Positions 1 through 8,114 are shown, counted from the first letter of the stretch. The stretch is DNA of 10,000 nucleotides from Trachelipus rathkii (GCA_015478945.1 JABUQX010142595.1:1-10000), one strand, 5' to 3'. The notes: a model not told the origin generated them from the letters alone. Numbers and translations are program-made.

Positions 1-660
1 GTAAAGCAGTAAATCAGTAAATCAGTAAATCAGTAAATCAGTAAATCAGTAAATCAGTAAATCAAACTGTCATCCATACCCTCCTACCCATCCGTGATCT
101 ATTGATCTATTGATCTATTGATCTATTGATCTATTGATCTATTGATTCAAGTCATATTTTGTATAACATAACACAAAAACTTTTATTTATTTTTGTTTTG
201 TTTTCTTTAAACATTTTGTTTTTACTAAAAAATTTATTCTTTTTATGTTTATAACTTCCAAATTTACGTTTTTTACATACCCTAAAGCAGTAAATCAGTA
301 AATCAGTAAATCAGTAAAGCAGTAAATCAGTAAATCATTTAATCAAACTGTCATCCATACCCTCCTACCCATCCGTGATCTATTGATCTATTGATCTATT
401 GATTCAAGTCATATTTTGTATAACATAACACAAAAACTTTTATTTATTTTTGTTTTGTTTTCTTTAAACATTTTGTTTTAACACAAAAACTTTTATACTT
501 TTTATGTTTATAACTTCCAAATTTACGTTTTTTTACATACCCTAAAGCAGTAAATCAGTAAATCAGTTAATCAAACCACCCACCCCACCCTCCTACCCTT
601 CTATGATCTATTGATCTATTGATCTATTGATTCATGTCATATTTTGTATAACATAACAAA
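1..660 (+). repeat. Left subterminal satellite block of about 260-bp units with two alternating octamer arrays
   Basis: Each unit contains an array of TAAATCAG octamers (six full copies at 10-57), a spacer with CTCCTACCC, an array of ATCTATTG octamers (six copies at 97-144) and a T-rich segment that ends in ACATACCC before the next TAAAGCAG. The ACATACCC boundaries lie at about 282 and 542, a 260-bp step. The second unit has only three ATCTATTG copies and an internal rearrangement around 476-500. The third (541-660) is an edge variant with CACCCACCCCACC in the spacer that leads into the CAA/GTT-rich stretch. The block continues beyond the left edge of the window. No protein-coding signal is seen. 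The mirrored block is at 8812-10000. Confidence 0.9.
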
Positions 661-788
661 ATAAATTCTTTGCTGTAGTTGTTGTTGTTGAACTGTCGCG
701 TTTGTTGTTGCATTTGGTGCAGTTGTCGATGTTGTTGTAGTTGAAATGCTGTTGTTGCTGTAGCGTTTGTTGCAGTTGTTGATGCTGC

Positions 789-821
<33 letters not shown>

Positions 822-842
822 CGTTGTTGTTGCTTTTGTTGT
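660..842 (-). repeat. CAA/GTT-rich low-complexity stretch, left copy (outward-facing small ORF, coding doubtful)
   Basis: This is imperfect (CAA)n on the - strand, with blocks such as GACAACTGCACC interspersed. It opens a 76-residue - strand frame (624-854) rich in Thr, Gln and Asn that ends in a short non-repetitive tail inside the satellite. The mirrored copy at 8661-8815 has the same frame but is about 10 codons shorter in the repeat; the tails are identical. The reading frame may simply follow from a triplet repeat plus near-identical flanks. No domain, signal peptide or membrane segment is evident. I treat it as a terminal-repeat component rather than a gene. Confidence 0.75.
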
Positions 843-939
843 TAAATATATCAAACGTTCAAGTTAAATGAAAATATACAACACTTTTTCAAACATATCT
901 CTAAAATATTAATGTTAATTTTACATTAACATTGTAATA
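834..939. repeat. Terminal inverted repeat core, left copy (identical to 8566-8671)
   Basis: These 106 bases are the exact reverse complement of 8566-8671 with no gap; every paired coordinate sums to 9505. The tract lies between the CAA/GTT-rich stretch and the start of arm divergence near 940. It contains a perfect 9-bp hairpin at 911-933: AATGTTAAT, loop TTTAC, ATTAACATT. Exact identity next to strongly diverged flanks suggests recent homogenisation or selection on the DNA itself, for example as a replication end or a protein-binding site. That function is inferred. Confidence 0.9.
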
Positions 940-1240
940 TTGAAAACTAAACAACGTAAACATATCAATCCAGCCCAGTAGCCTGATACTACGCTGGCGT
1001 ACCACAATCACGCAACGCAAGGTCTTCTCTAGGGAAGCTTCAATCTCAACAAATAGAAGCTCCAACATGTAAATAATCTGATCTTTACATATACAAATCT
1101 GTGCAATAGAATAGGTTTTATTATTGTATTATTATATTTATTATTACATTTAGATGCATTGATTTATTGCTGCTTATTACTTTATTATTTGTTTATTACT
1201 ATTATTTATTGCTATTATTATTATTGCTGATGGCTATCAT
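940..1240. other. Left arm non-coding spacer, weakly matched to 8430-8565
   Basis: The first part (about 945-1090) aligns only loosely to the reverse complement of 8430-8565, sharing a CTAAAC block and an AGCCC/TAGCCC block. About 1110-1240 is degenerate TTATTA-rich sequence. No convincing ORF, tRNA-like fold or known element is seen. Confidence 0.5.
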
Positions 1241-1500
1241 TATTTGTTAGCATATTTCACATGATATCACATAGCCAACAGGGCCAACGCAAGACTCATT
1301 TAAATTCAGGTCCTTCCACAAATCATAAATGATTGGTAATTGCTTCCCTTACCATATCCAACATTACGCAATTTAGTACGCTCAAGGGGTAACCAATCGT
1401 AGAACTGTATTTGTTAAGCCATCACGGTTAACCAATGAAATTGAGGAATGACTCATTAATCTGCCGCTCTTTGATGCACGCTGGAGGTATAAAAACTATA
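1240..1500 (+). promoter_or_regulatory. Promoter-like module: two CCAAT boxes, AP-1-like site and TATA box, facing inward
   Basis: CCAAT occurs at 1393-1397 and 1432-1436, exactly 39 bp apart. An AP-1-like TGACTCA lies at 1449-1455 and TATAAAAA at 1488-1495. The order and spacing resemble an RNA polymerase II promoter that would fire rightward, toward the centre, with a start expected near 1520. The block from about 1240 to 1465 is conserved in inverted form at 8115-8335, including both CCAAT boxes with the same 39-bp spacing and the AP-1-like site. The TATA box is present only here. A rightward transcript would be antisense to the decayed polymerase and then sense to the intact one. The motifs are visible; promoter activity is inferred. 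Confidence 0.45.
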
Positions 1501-1955
1501 TTTTTGGTTTCATTATCTACTAATCAGCTAGCTCCAAACAGTAGTTTATTGTTGCGCCTTGTTTATTGTTATTATTGCCATTACCTATTATTACTGCTAT
1601 TGTAGTTACACTGCTGGTTGATACAGTTATTACGCCATGTATTATTATTATTATTTATTATTTATTGTTACGTTTATTTCCTCCTCTCATTGCTGTCTGA
1701 ATTCACCTATGGTGATATGGAATATAGGAAGAGGTAGTAGAGTAAAGGTATATATATATATATATATATAAGAGGTGGGCATAAAATATATAGATATATA
1801 TTTTTATAAAGTAAATATTTATAAATATAAATGTACTATACACACACATACACACACATTACGTATTATTACTACATGATTTACACATACACATACACAT
1901 ATTTCTTATATTGACACAAGCTAGATAATACTAAATAATATAGGGGAAAAGTATA
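1500..1955. repeat. Degenerate microsatellite zone, left arm: (TTA)n, (TA)n, (CA)n
   Basis: About 1545-1680 is degenerate (TTA)n, about 1747-1771 is (TA)n, and CA/CACATA repeats follow at about 1839-1860 and 1880-1902. The same three classes occur in mirrored order on the right: (TAA)n at 7947-8034, (TA)n at 7870-7933 and (TG)n at 7731-7789. There they are long and pure, while here they are short and interrupted. No coding frame is seen. The distal part (about 1850-1920) also matches the bases next to the right (TG)n. Confidence 0.75.
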
Positions 1956-2050
1956 AAATAAATTTATTTTTATCGTCTAATATTCAGGATCTTTGTACAT
2001 AGAAAACAATAAACATTGTACAATAAACATAGATGGATATTTATAATATA
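1955..2050 (-). other. Inverted copy of the polymerase 3'UTR-like tail
   Basis: Read on the - strand, this continues from the decayed polymerase stop (2053-2051) with bases closely matching 7593-7690, including the segment around TGTACAATGTTTA and CTATGTACAAA. The clean AATAAA of the intact arm (7662-7667) is altered here, though A-rich AATAAATTTATTTT follows in both arms. Confidence 0.75.
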
Positions 2051-2939
2051 TTAAATGGAGATTAACGTGCCCTTAAACCCATAGGATGCTGTTCGAAAAG
2101 AATTTTTGATAGAAAACCGCTTATCAGCTGTATGTTGCATCATCTTGGTCCCGGATACAATACTAACACCTCCGTATTTTCCGGGTTGAAAAGTTGTAGG
2201 AATAATATAGCCTAACCTCCTCTGTTACCCCTGTGTAAATTAGCATTAGATTCTGTGATCTTCGTCTAGTCTGAGCTCGCCTTTTGCGAGGTGTCATCGT
2301 TTCAAGCGTCATCTTCATCGACATAATTGTATTTCATTCATTATTCACCTGCATTATACTCGTATGGCGTTGATACTATCATATACGACCATCACATCGC
2401 AAAATATTTTCGTGAATCAAGCGATCATACAATCACCTAATAGTTTTCAAAATTATAAAGACTTTGTATCTTTATTTATCGGCATCTCTGCCTTACAAAC
2501 ATGAGAGTTTGAGAAGCTCATCTGAGCGATGCTTCTTTTATCTAATTACACACATACACATACTACTGTTTACATTACACATTTACTATTACATACATAC
2601 AATTTTAAGATGAGATAATACTCTAATATATTAATCTTGTAGATATCTCCTGAACACTGGAGTTTATAGTTTATTTCAAACAAACTAAAGAGGGTATTGT
2701 CGATACGCATCATGAAAGATCATGTCACAAAGATTTAAGGAGTTATATATAAAGCGACTGAGCTTCATCTGATGACCATTTCCATAATCCGGGCATTCTT
2801 TGCATTGATCACTAAGAAAATATCTGTTATTCCTTACTACTCATCCAAGCTATATCACACTAATATGATTTAAAACCCATTTACTATTCCATAAGTTAGC
2901 TATTCTCTCTACTATATATAAGAACTCTAGAAATGGAAA

Positions 2940-2972
2940 ATATATATATATATATAAGAAATAAGAGAAAGA

Positions 2973-3018
<46 letters not shown>

Positions 3019-3054
3019 AGTGATATATATATATACATATGATATATATATATA
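2940..3054. repeat. (TA)n microsatellites inside the decayed polymerase
   Basis: (TA)n runs occupy about 2940-2956, 2974-3014, 3023-3036 and 3042-3054. They lie where the mirrored intact gene encodes the motif A-to-B spacer and motif B. The short frames seen here on the - strand are only translated TA repeat plus flanks. Confidence 0.9.
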
Positions 3055-4257
3055 TGAGTTTATATACCTCTACTTCTAAAAATTCCATATATTTAGCACT
3101 ATCTCTGACTAAGATAAAGACTTTTTATATCCTCGAGTCCAGCTAACGTTTAGATATGAGAGGAAAAATAATTATATCTAAGGTTCAAAAGTGATTTTCC
3201 GTAAAACGTTGAATATATAATATCCTGTAATATACTTAAGTGATCTTCAAACATATTTCCACTTACTGCTTACAACATATAAAAGTTAAGAGCACACAAA
3301 GATATTTTAATATATGAAATGAGAAATATTTATAAATAATCAATATAAGTTAAATAAATATTATAGGTATCCTTTAATTGAAAGTAAAAATCTTATCTTA
3401 CTGTTTTGTATCATCATAAAACATAAAGTAACATCGAACCCTTCACACACATGAGTTCCAGCCACATAGCTAGAGAAAGAACAGTTTCACTGAGTAACAC
3501 ATAACACATCTCTGCAGTGAAACCAAAGGCTCATGAAAACTGTCGCATGATAGCATGAAAGTAAAGCCGTTGATGAAAACCCTTCTATATCATCAAGAGA
3601 TTCTCTTAAAGCGTCATCAAGAATAATGGCAGTAGTTGAAGATGCTGGGACAACATTTGACTCATGATATACACATAGGGTGTTGAAATCATTTCACTGT
3701 TCAGACACGTCACCCATCTGGAAAAATATTGCTGTCATCACCTGCTATGAGTATTATTATCGACAATATTGCAGTGAAAGAGATGATGAGACGCTTGAAG
3801 GTCTTATTCCAATCAGGCGAGGCTACCACTAAAGCTCAAGCTAGGCAGCCACTATGGTTCATGACACATATGCGTGATCGATTTGTAAACCATACTGAGC
3901 TACAAAACTAGTTTCAACATCGTCAGATTTATATAAAACTGGCTCAGAAAATATGCCGTACAAGCCGCCAATAGTTCTGGAAAGTTAGAAAAATAATTCG
4001 TAATGTAGAGAGTTGAACATGTTCATCTGCAACGGTGGAGTGAGGCATATTGCTAAAATATAAAGGGAATGATATTATCCTTCATAAACTTAATTTTCTG
4101 AAAAATCATAATACCAAAAATGCCATAGCTATTCTATTCCTGAAAGGCAATGAGCACAATGGCATCCATCTCACTATAAATGCAGATTAACCTCTATTAT
4201 TATATATCATTATTTAGCAATCAATGCTGCCAAATATAAGATGCTAAAGTCATACTT

Positions 4258-4265
4258 TATAAATA
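4258..4265 (+). promoter_or_regulatory. Possible TATA box upstream of the polymerase
   Basis: TATAAATA lies 127 bp upstream of the ATG at 4392 and is the nearest good TATA-like match in this orientation. It sits inside the 5' part of the decayed left-arm copy, so it may have arisen by chance in AT-rich DNA. No initiator or CCAAT support was found nearby. Confidence 0.2.
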
Positions 4266-4350
4266 AACACGTATTACATAGTAGAATGGTGGTTCTTTGT
4301 AATTTATTGTAAGCAATTTTCTCAATGTAGCAATGTATTATCGTGTATAA

Positions 4351-4391
4351 TTCGACTGTAGAATATTAAGTGGATGTAGACAGTTCAAGCA
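4351..4391. other. Palindrome centre between the two polymerase arms
   Basis: Recognisable polymerase similarity of the left arm (- strand) fades near 4350, and that of the right arm begins at the ATG (4392). Paired coordinates near the centre sum to about 8765, which puts the axis near 4382. At most a few tens of bases of unique spacer remain. An in-frame TAG at 4377-4379 closes the frame 12 bp before the ATG, so the polymerase cannot extend upstream without splicing. The exact axis is uncertain because the arms are strongly diverged here. Confidence 0.55.
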
Positions 4392-7300
4392 ATGATAAGT
4401 GTCAAGGCTCCTTTGACCAATGATGGTATATTCCATGAATGTCGTGAATGTAATCGTGAATTTTATAATGCAATCTGTTTTAAAAAACATCAGGATAATA
4501 ATACGTGCAAGAAAATAAAGATTTGTACACTCTGTCTTGAACAAATAAAGGCTGATCGTAAAGGTAGCTTCAAACACGACTGTACAAAAGCCTTTTGTAC
4601 TATATGTAAAGAAAAATATGAGCCTAAAGAAGATGAATACCATATATGTTACATGAAGAAAAAGAAAAATAAGAAGAAGGATGATAAGAAAGATACTGAT
4701 CCAGAGATTTATACATGTTACTACGATATTGAGACATACCAAGAAGATAAAGGTTCTGATGATACAGGAAGAAGAATAATAGAATTGAATCCTTATTTAC
4801 TGGTAAGCCAGATGATATGTGATGTATGTACCGATAAAGAAGGGGAGCAAGTATGTTCACATTGCGGTCCAAGAACAAGAACATTTAAATTGGAGGCTGA
4901 AAAAGGACCTGTAGGAAATTTCATTGATTTTCTAATGGACTTTTCAAGTAAAAGATCTAAATCAAAAGTAATTGTGACAGCACATAATGGGGGTAAATTT
5001 GATCACCAGTTCGTATACGCAGCATTATTGACTCACCCAAGTTCAAAATCTATCAGCAGCAATCCTATAAAAAGAGGCAATAAAATCATATCAATGGGAA
5101 CGAATGGAAACATAGTCTTCAGGGATACATTATTATTTACACCATGTGCACTGAAAAGCTTGCCTAAATGCATGGGTGTCTGTGAAAAAGGCAATTCCAA
5201 GGGTTTCTTTCCCTATACATTTTTAAATGAAGACACCTTGAATTATAAAGGACTTATTCCAGATAAGAAATTCTTCGAAATAGAAAAAATGTCAACAGAC
5301 GAGAAGGAAGAATTTGAAGAGTACTATAATAAGTTTATAGGTAAAGAATACAATATTTTTGAAGAATGTGAAAAGTATTGTGTACAAGATGTTAATATAC
5401 TAAGAAAATGTTTTGAGAAGTTTAGGGGCAGTTTCATTAAAGAATTTGATATAGATTGTCTAGATAACAACACAACAATTGCATCTTTATGTTTTACACT
5501 TTATAAAAATGTGTTTATGCCTGAGGAAAAAATTACTATTCTAGGTCGAGAGAACCCTAAACCTTTCACATATGAAGCAATTCGCTGGCTTATGTATCAG
5601 GAAAAATTGAACAATATAAACATAAGGCACGCCCGCAACGGTGGAGAGAAAGGGTTCAAAATTAAGAACAAGTGGCTTTACCCTGACGGGTTCGGATATA
5701 TGAACGGTATGAAAACTGCTTTCCTATACCATGGTTGTGCATGGCATGGTCATAAAGGCTGTAATAAAGGAAAAGGTACGCTGCATGGCGTATCGGCTGT
5801 AGATCGCTACAATCTCACCATGAAACAAGAAGATAGGTATAAAGAAGCCGGTTTTAATGTCATACGTGTGTGGGAATGTGAATGGAAAATGCAAAAAGAA
5901 GAAATTATTCAAGATCCTAATCATCCCGATAAAAATATAAGCATTAGTGAATATATTCAGCGTCTTAGTAATGATGTTGTTAACAACAGGCTCATAATTG
6001 ATAATTCATTGCTTGGAGGCCGTACTGAACCCTTCGTACATTACTATCCTCCAACTAAAGGACAGAAGATCATGTATTTAGACTATACATCACTTTATCC
6101 TTATGTTCAGAAGCGAATGAAATACCCTTGTGGTCCCCCAGAAAAACTAATAGGTGATAAAGTACCAGACATTGAATCATTCAAGAATGGACTCAATGAT
6201 AAATATTTCGGCACAGCTTACATTAAGATTCTTCCTCCTCAAGACTTATACATCCCCGTCCTCGCTAAACGAACCAAAAATAAACTAATATTTCCACTCT
6301 GTGTAAAATGTGTTAAAGATAATAGTTCAAAATGCAATCATGGTGAGAATGAACGAGCCATTGAAGGTGTATACACAACACCTGAAATTCAATTGGCAAT
6401 AAAGATGGGTTACGAAATACTTAAAATATTTGAAGTTTGGACGTTTAAAGAGAAGGAGTTTTTATTTGAAGGATATGTGAACCACTTCCTAAAAATAAAG
6501 ACAGAGGCCTCAGGTCTACCAAATAATATTCACGAGGATGATCCTGATTTCGAGGAAAAACTTAAAGAGTTTATCCGTCTTTTCAAAGAAAAGGAAGGTG
6601 TCGTACTTGATATTAACAATATCAAGAAAAATCCTGGGATGCGATTCATTGCAAAATTGTGTCTCAATTCTCTTTGGGGAAAATTTGCACAAAATACACC
6701 TACAAGAGAAGATGTAGTATGTACTAGTGATAAACAAGTATGGGAACTAATAAACCAAAGCGATATTGAAGTCCCTAGCGTTATTCCAATAGGGAGTAAA
6801 TATGTTGTAACCGTTGTAAAAAATGCACTAGCCGAACGATCGTCAACTGCTACAAATATTCCTATTGCTTCATTTACAACTGCATATGCACGTATAAAAT
6901 TATATGAGTTACTTAACAAAGTCAAACAAAGGGCATTGTACTGCGATACAGACTCTTGTATTTTTGTCGTTGGAGAAAACGATGAAGTTCCTGAAACAGG
7001 AAACTTTTTAGGTGAACTAACAGATGAAATAGCAGATTATGGTCCTGGGGCCTACGGTGATTCCTTTGTGTGTACTGGGCCAAAGTCTTATGCTGTTAGA
7101 ATAAGAACTGCAGATGGAAATATAAAATATATTGTAAAAGCCAAAGGCCTTACAATCAATAAAGATACAAAAGATACTATCAATTTTGAAAAACTGTTAA
7201 AGTTGGTGTATGATCATAGTTCTGAAAATAGTATAGGTCACGATGAGTCATTGTATGATGATATCAAAAACCATGATGTTACAGTGAAAGCAATGAATGA

Positions 7301-7592
7301 AATACAATTGTATAATGTCGATGAAGATGACGCACGAAACGATGACCTACCTCATAAAAAGGCAGCTCGAATAGACGAATCACAGAATCCTAATGCTAAT
7401 TTACACGGGAGTAACAGAGGAGGGTTATGCTATAGTATTCCTACTACAACTTTTCAACCCGGAAAATACGGAGGTGTTAGTATTGTATCCGGGACCAAGA
7501 TGATGCAACATACAGCTGATAAGCGGTTTTCTATCAAAAATTCTTTTCGAACAGCATCATATGGTTATAAGGGTACATTAATTTCCATTTAA
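4392..7592 (+). CDS. Protein-primed family B DNA polymerase, Polinton/Maverick/adintovirus type
   Basis: This is a 1066-residue replicative DNA polymerase with 3'-5' proofreading, expected to start synthesis from a protein primer at linear DNA ends. Residues 17-86 hold three zinc knuckles (C17/C20/H33/C39, C45/C48/H62/C64, C69/C72/H84/C86), followed by a Lys-rich stretch at 89-100. The exonuclease has Exo I D112/E114, a CxxC pair (C143/C146, C155/C158), Exo II N199/F203/D204 and Exo III Y329/D333. About 395-500 is the endonuclease-like insert typical of Polinton polymerases (HGCAWHG, WECEW). G542-G543 is the YxGG-like hinge. Palm motifs are A D564 (DYTSLYP), B K755 and NSLWG (759-763), and C DTDS (852-855), followed by K898-S899-Y900. 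The end, with KR (1044-1045) and YGY, resembles Polinton C-termini. All catalytic residues are present and the frame is open. Polinton relatives usually have extra N-terminal sequence before the first knuckle, absent here. It starts at the first ATG after an in-frame stop and has no visible introns. Confidence 0.95.
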   Translation: MISVKAPLTNDGIFHECRECNREFYNAICFKKHQDNNTCKKIKICTLCLEQIKADRKGSFKHDCTKAFCTICKEKYEPKEDEYHICYMKKKKNKKKDDKKDTDPEIYTCYYDIETYQEDKGSDDTGRRIIELNPYLLVSQMICDVCTDKEGEQVCSHCGPRTRTFKLEAEKGPVGNFIDFLMDFSSKRSKSKVIVTAHNGGKFDHQFVYAALLTHPSSKSISSNPIKRGNKIISMGTNGNIVFRDTLLFTPCALKSLPKCMGVCEKGNSKGFFPYTFLNEDTLNYKGLIPDKKFFEIEKMSTDEKEEFEEYYNKFIGKEYNIFEECEKYCVQDVNILRKCFEKFRGSFIKEFDIDCLDNNTTIASLCFTLYKNVFMPEEKITILGRENPKPFTYEAIRWLMYQEKLNNINIRHARNGGEKGFKIKNKWLYPDGFGYMNGMKTAFLYHGCAWHGHKGCNKGKGTLHGVSAVDRYNLTMKQEDRYKEAGFNVIRVWECEWKMQKEEIIQDPNHPDKNISISEYIQRLSNDVVNNRLIIDNSLLGGRTEPFVHYYPPTKGQKIMYLDYTSLYPYVQKRMKYPCGPPEKLIGDKVPDIESFKNGLNDKYFGTAYIKILPPQDLYIPVLAKRTKNKLIFPLCVKCVKDNSSKCNHGENERAIEGVYTTPEIQLAIKMGYEILKIFEVWTFKEKEFLFEGYVNHFLKIKTEASGLPNNIHEDDPDFEEKLKEFIRLFKEKEGVVLDINNIKKNPGMRFIAKLCLNSLWGKFAQNTPTREDVVCTSDKQVWELINQSDIEVPSVIPIGSKYVVTVVKNALAERSSTATNIPIASFTTAYARIKLYELLNKVKQRALYCDTDSCIFVVGENDEVPETGNFLGELTDEIADYGPGAYGDSFVCTGPKSYAVRIRTADGNIKYIVKAKGLTINKDTKDTINFEKLLKLVYDHSSENSIGHDESLYDDIKNHDVTVKAMNEIQLYNVDEDDARNDDLPHKKAARIDESQNPNANLHGSNRGGLCYSIPTTTFQPGKYGGVSIVSGTKMMQHTADKRFSIKNSFRTASYGYKGTLISI

Positions 7593-7690
7593 TATATTAT
7601 AAATATCTATCTATGTTTATTGTACAATGTTTAATGTTTTCTATGTACAAATATTCTGAATAATAAAATGTAAATAACAAATTTATTTTA
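7593..7690 (+). terminator. 3'UTR-like region with AATAAA polyadenylation signal
   Basis: AATAAA at 7662-7667 lies 70 bp after the polymerase stop codon, a plausible position for a short 3'UTR. The next GT-rich sequence is the (TG)n array from 7731, somewhat further away than a typical downstream element. The segment is well conserved in the opposite arm (1955-2050), where the signal itself is changed. Use as a cleavage site is inferred. Confidence 0.5.
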
Positions 7691-7729
7691 TTACCTCTAT
7701 TTATTATCAACCTTTGCGATAATATAGAA

Positions 7730-7730
<1 letters not shown>

Positions 7731-7789
<59 letters not shown>
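7731..7789. repeat. (TG)n microsatellite
   Basis: This is an uninterrupted run of about 29 TG units just past the polymerase 3'UTR-like region. The mirrored place in the left arm (about 1839-1902) has short interrupted CA repeats. Confidence 0.98.
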
Positions 7790-7792
<3 letters not shown>

Positions 7793-7868
7793 ATATGTTA
7801 GGTTTGCTATGTTCATATACAGAGCATATATATATATAGGCAGGCAGTATATATAGCAGTGTTTTGTG

Positions 7869-7869
<1 letters not shown>

Positions 7870-7933
<64 letters not shown>
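7870..7933. repeat. (TA)n microsatellite
   Basis: This is an uninterrupted run of about 32 TA units. It can form cruciform DNA and is a likely place for length error in an assembly. The left-arm counterpart is at about 1747-1771. Confidence 0.98.
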
Positions 7934-7936
<3 letters not shown>

Positions 7937-7946
7937 GATATAATGA

Positions 7947-7963
7947 TAATAATAATAATAATA

Positions 7964-8034
<71 letters not shown>
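7947..8034. repeat. (TAA)n microsatellite
   Basis: This is a nearly pure AAT/TAA triplet array with one early interruption (ATAAATAAT near 7961). Its mirrored counterpart is the degenerate TTA-rich zone at about 1545-1680. The poly-Asn and poly-Ile frames over it are products of the repeat. Confidence 0.97.
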
Positions 8035-8036
<2 letters not shown>

Positions 8037-8114
8037 CTACTGTTTAAGATAAAAACAGATGTTAAGTAAGGACAAAAGTAATAAATCTCGTTACCCTTCT
8101 CATGTGTCAAAAGA

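Larger units (their letters stand above)
2051..4350 (-). pseudogene. Decayed inverted copy of the protein-primed family B DNA polymerase
   Basis: On the - strand this region is collinear with codons from roughly residue 10 to the stop of the intact polymerase (4392-7592). Recognisable remnants include the zinc-knuckle zone (about 4265-4295 and 4150-4180), the Exo I surroundings (4100-4125), the Exo II surroundings (3860-3900), part of the endonuclease-like insert (3541-3590), motif C (about 2695-2710) and the C-terminus (2051-2350). Three large gaps are apparent. One lies between about 3745 and 3575 and removes the Exo III zone. One near 3505-3545 removes the rest of the insert. The third, around the TA microsatellite at 2940-3054, removes motif B. 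A 5-base deletion near 2326, an in-frame Arg-to-stop change near 2307 and other indels break the frame. It cannot encode an active enzyme. The last part is much less diverged, with 2085-2197 identical to the intact gene. Confidence 0.82.

Noticed and set aside
1..146. CRISPR-like or telomere-like reading of the octamer arrays
   Set aside because: The octamers are directly tandem without unique spacers, and neither octamer is a known telomere repeat; TTTAGGG occurs once per unit only, at the boundary.
624..854. Thr/Gln-rich ORF repeated in both terminal arms as a possible small protein
   Set aside because: The two copies differ only by whole triplet units in near-identical flanks, so frame conservation is expected without selection; there is no start context or domain to support it.
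2850..3038. 62-residue - strand frame rich in Tyr and Ile
   Set aside because: It is mostly translated (TA)n inside the decayed polymerase copy.
3729..3911. 60-residue + strand ORF upstream of the polymerase
   Set aside because: It lies antisense to the decayed polymerase copy (Exo II and neighbouring region on the - strand) and shows no recognisable domain, so it is a chance opening.
4338..4884. Two - strand frames over the polymerase 5' end
   Set aside because: They are antisense to well-supported polymerase codons with conserved zinc knuckles; their Phe/Leu/Ile-rich content comes from the complement of Lys/Glu codons.
5724..5924. - strand frame over the endonuclease-like insert
   Set aside because: It is a shadow of the polymerase coding strand.
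6516..6925. Two - strand frames over the motif B region
   Set aside because: They are antisense to the conserved KLCLNSLWG region of the polymerase and have no signature of their own.
7697..8110. 137-residue - strand and 62-residue + strand frames across microsatellites
   Set aside because: The proteins are runs of Thr-His, Tyr-Ile, Ile or Asn translated directly from (TG)n, (TA)n and (TAA)n.
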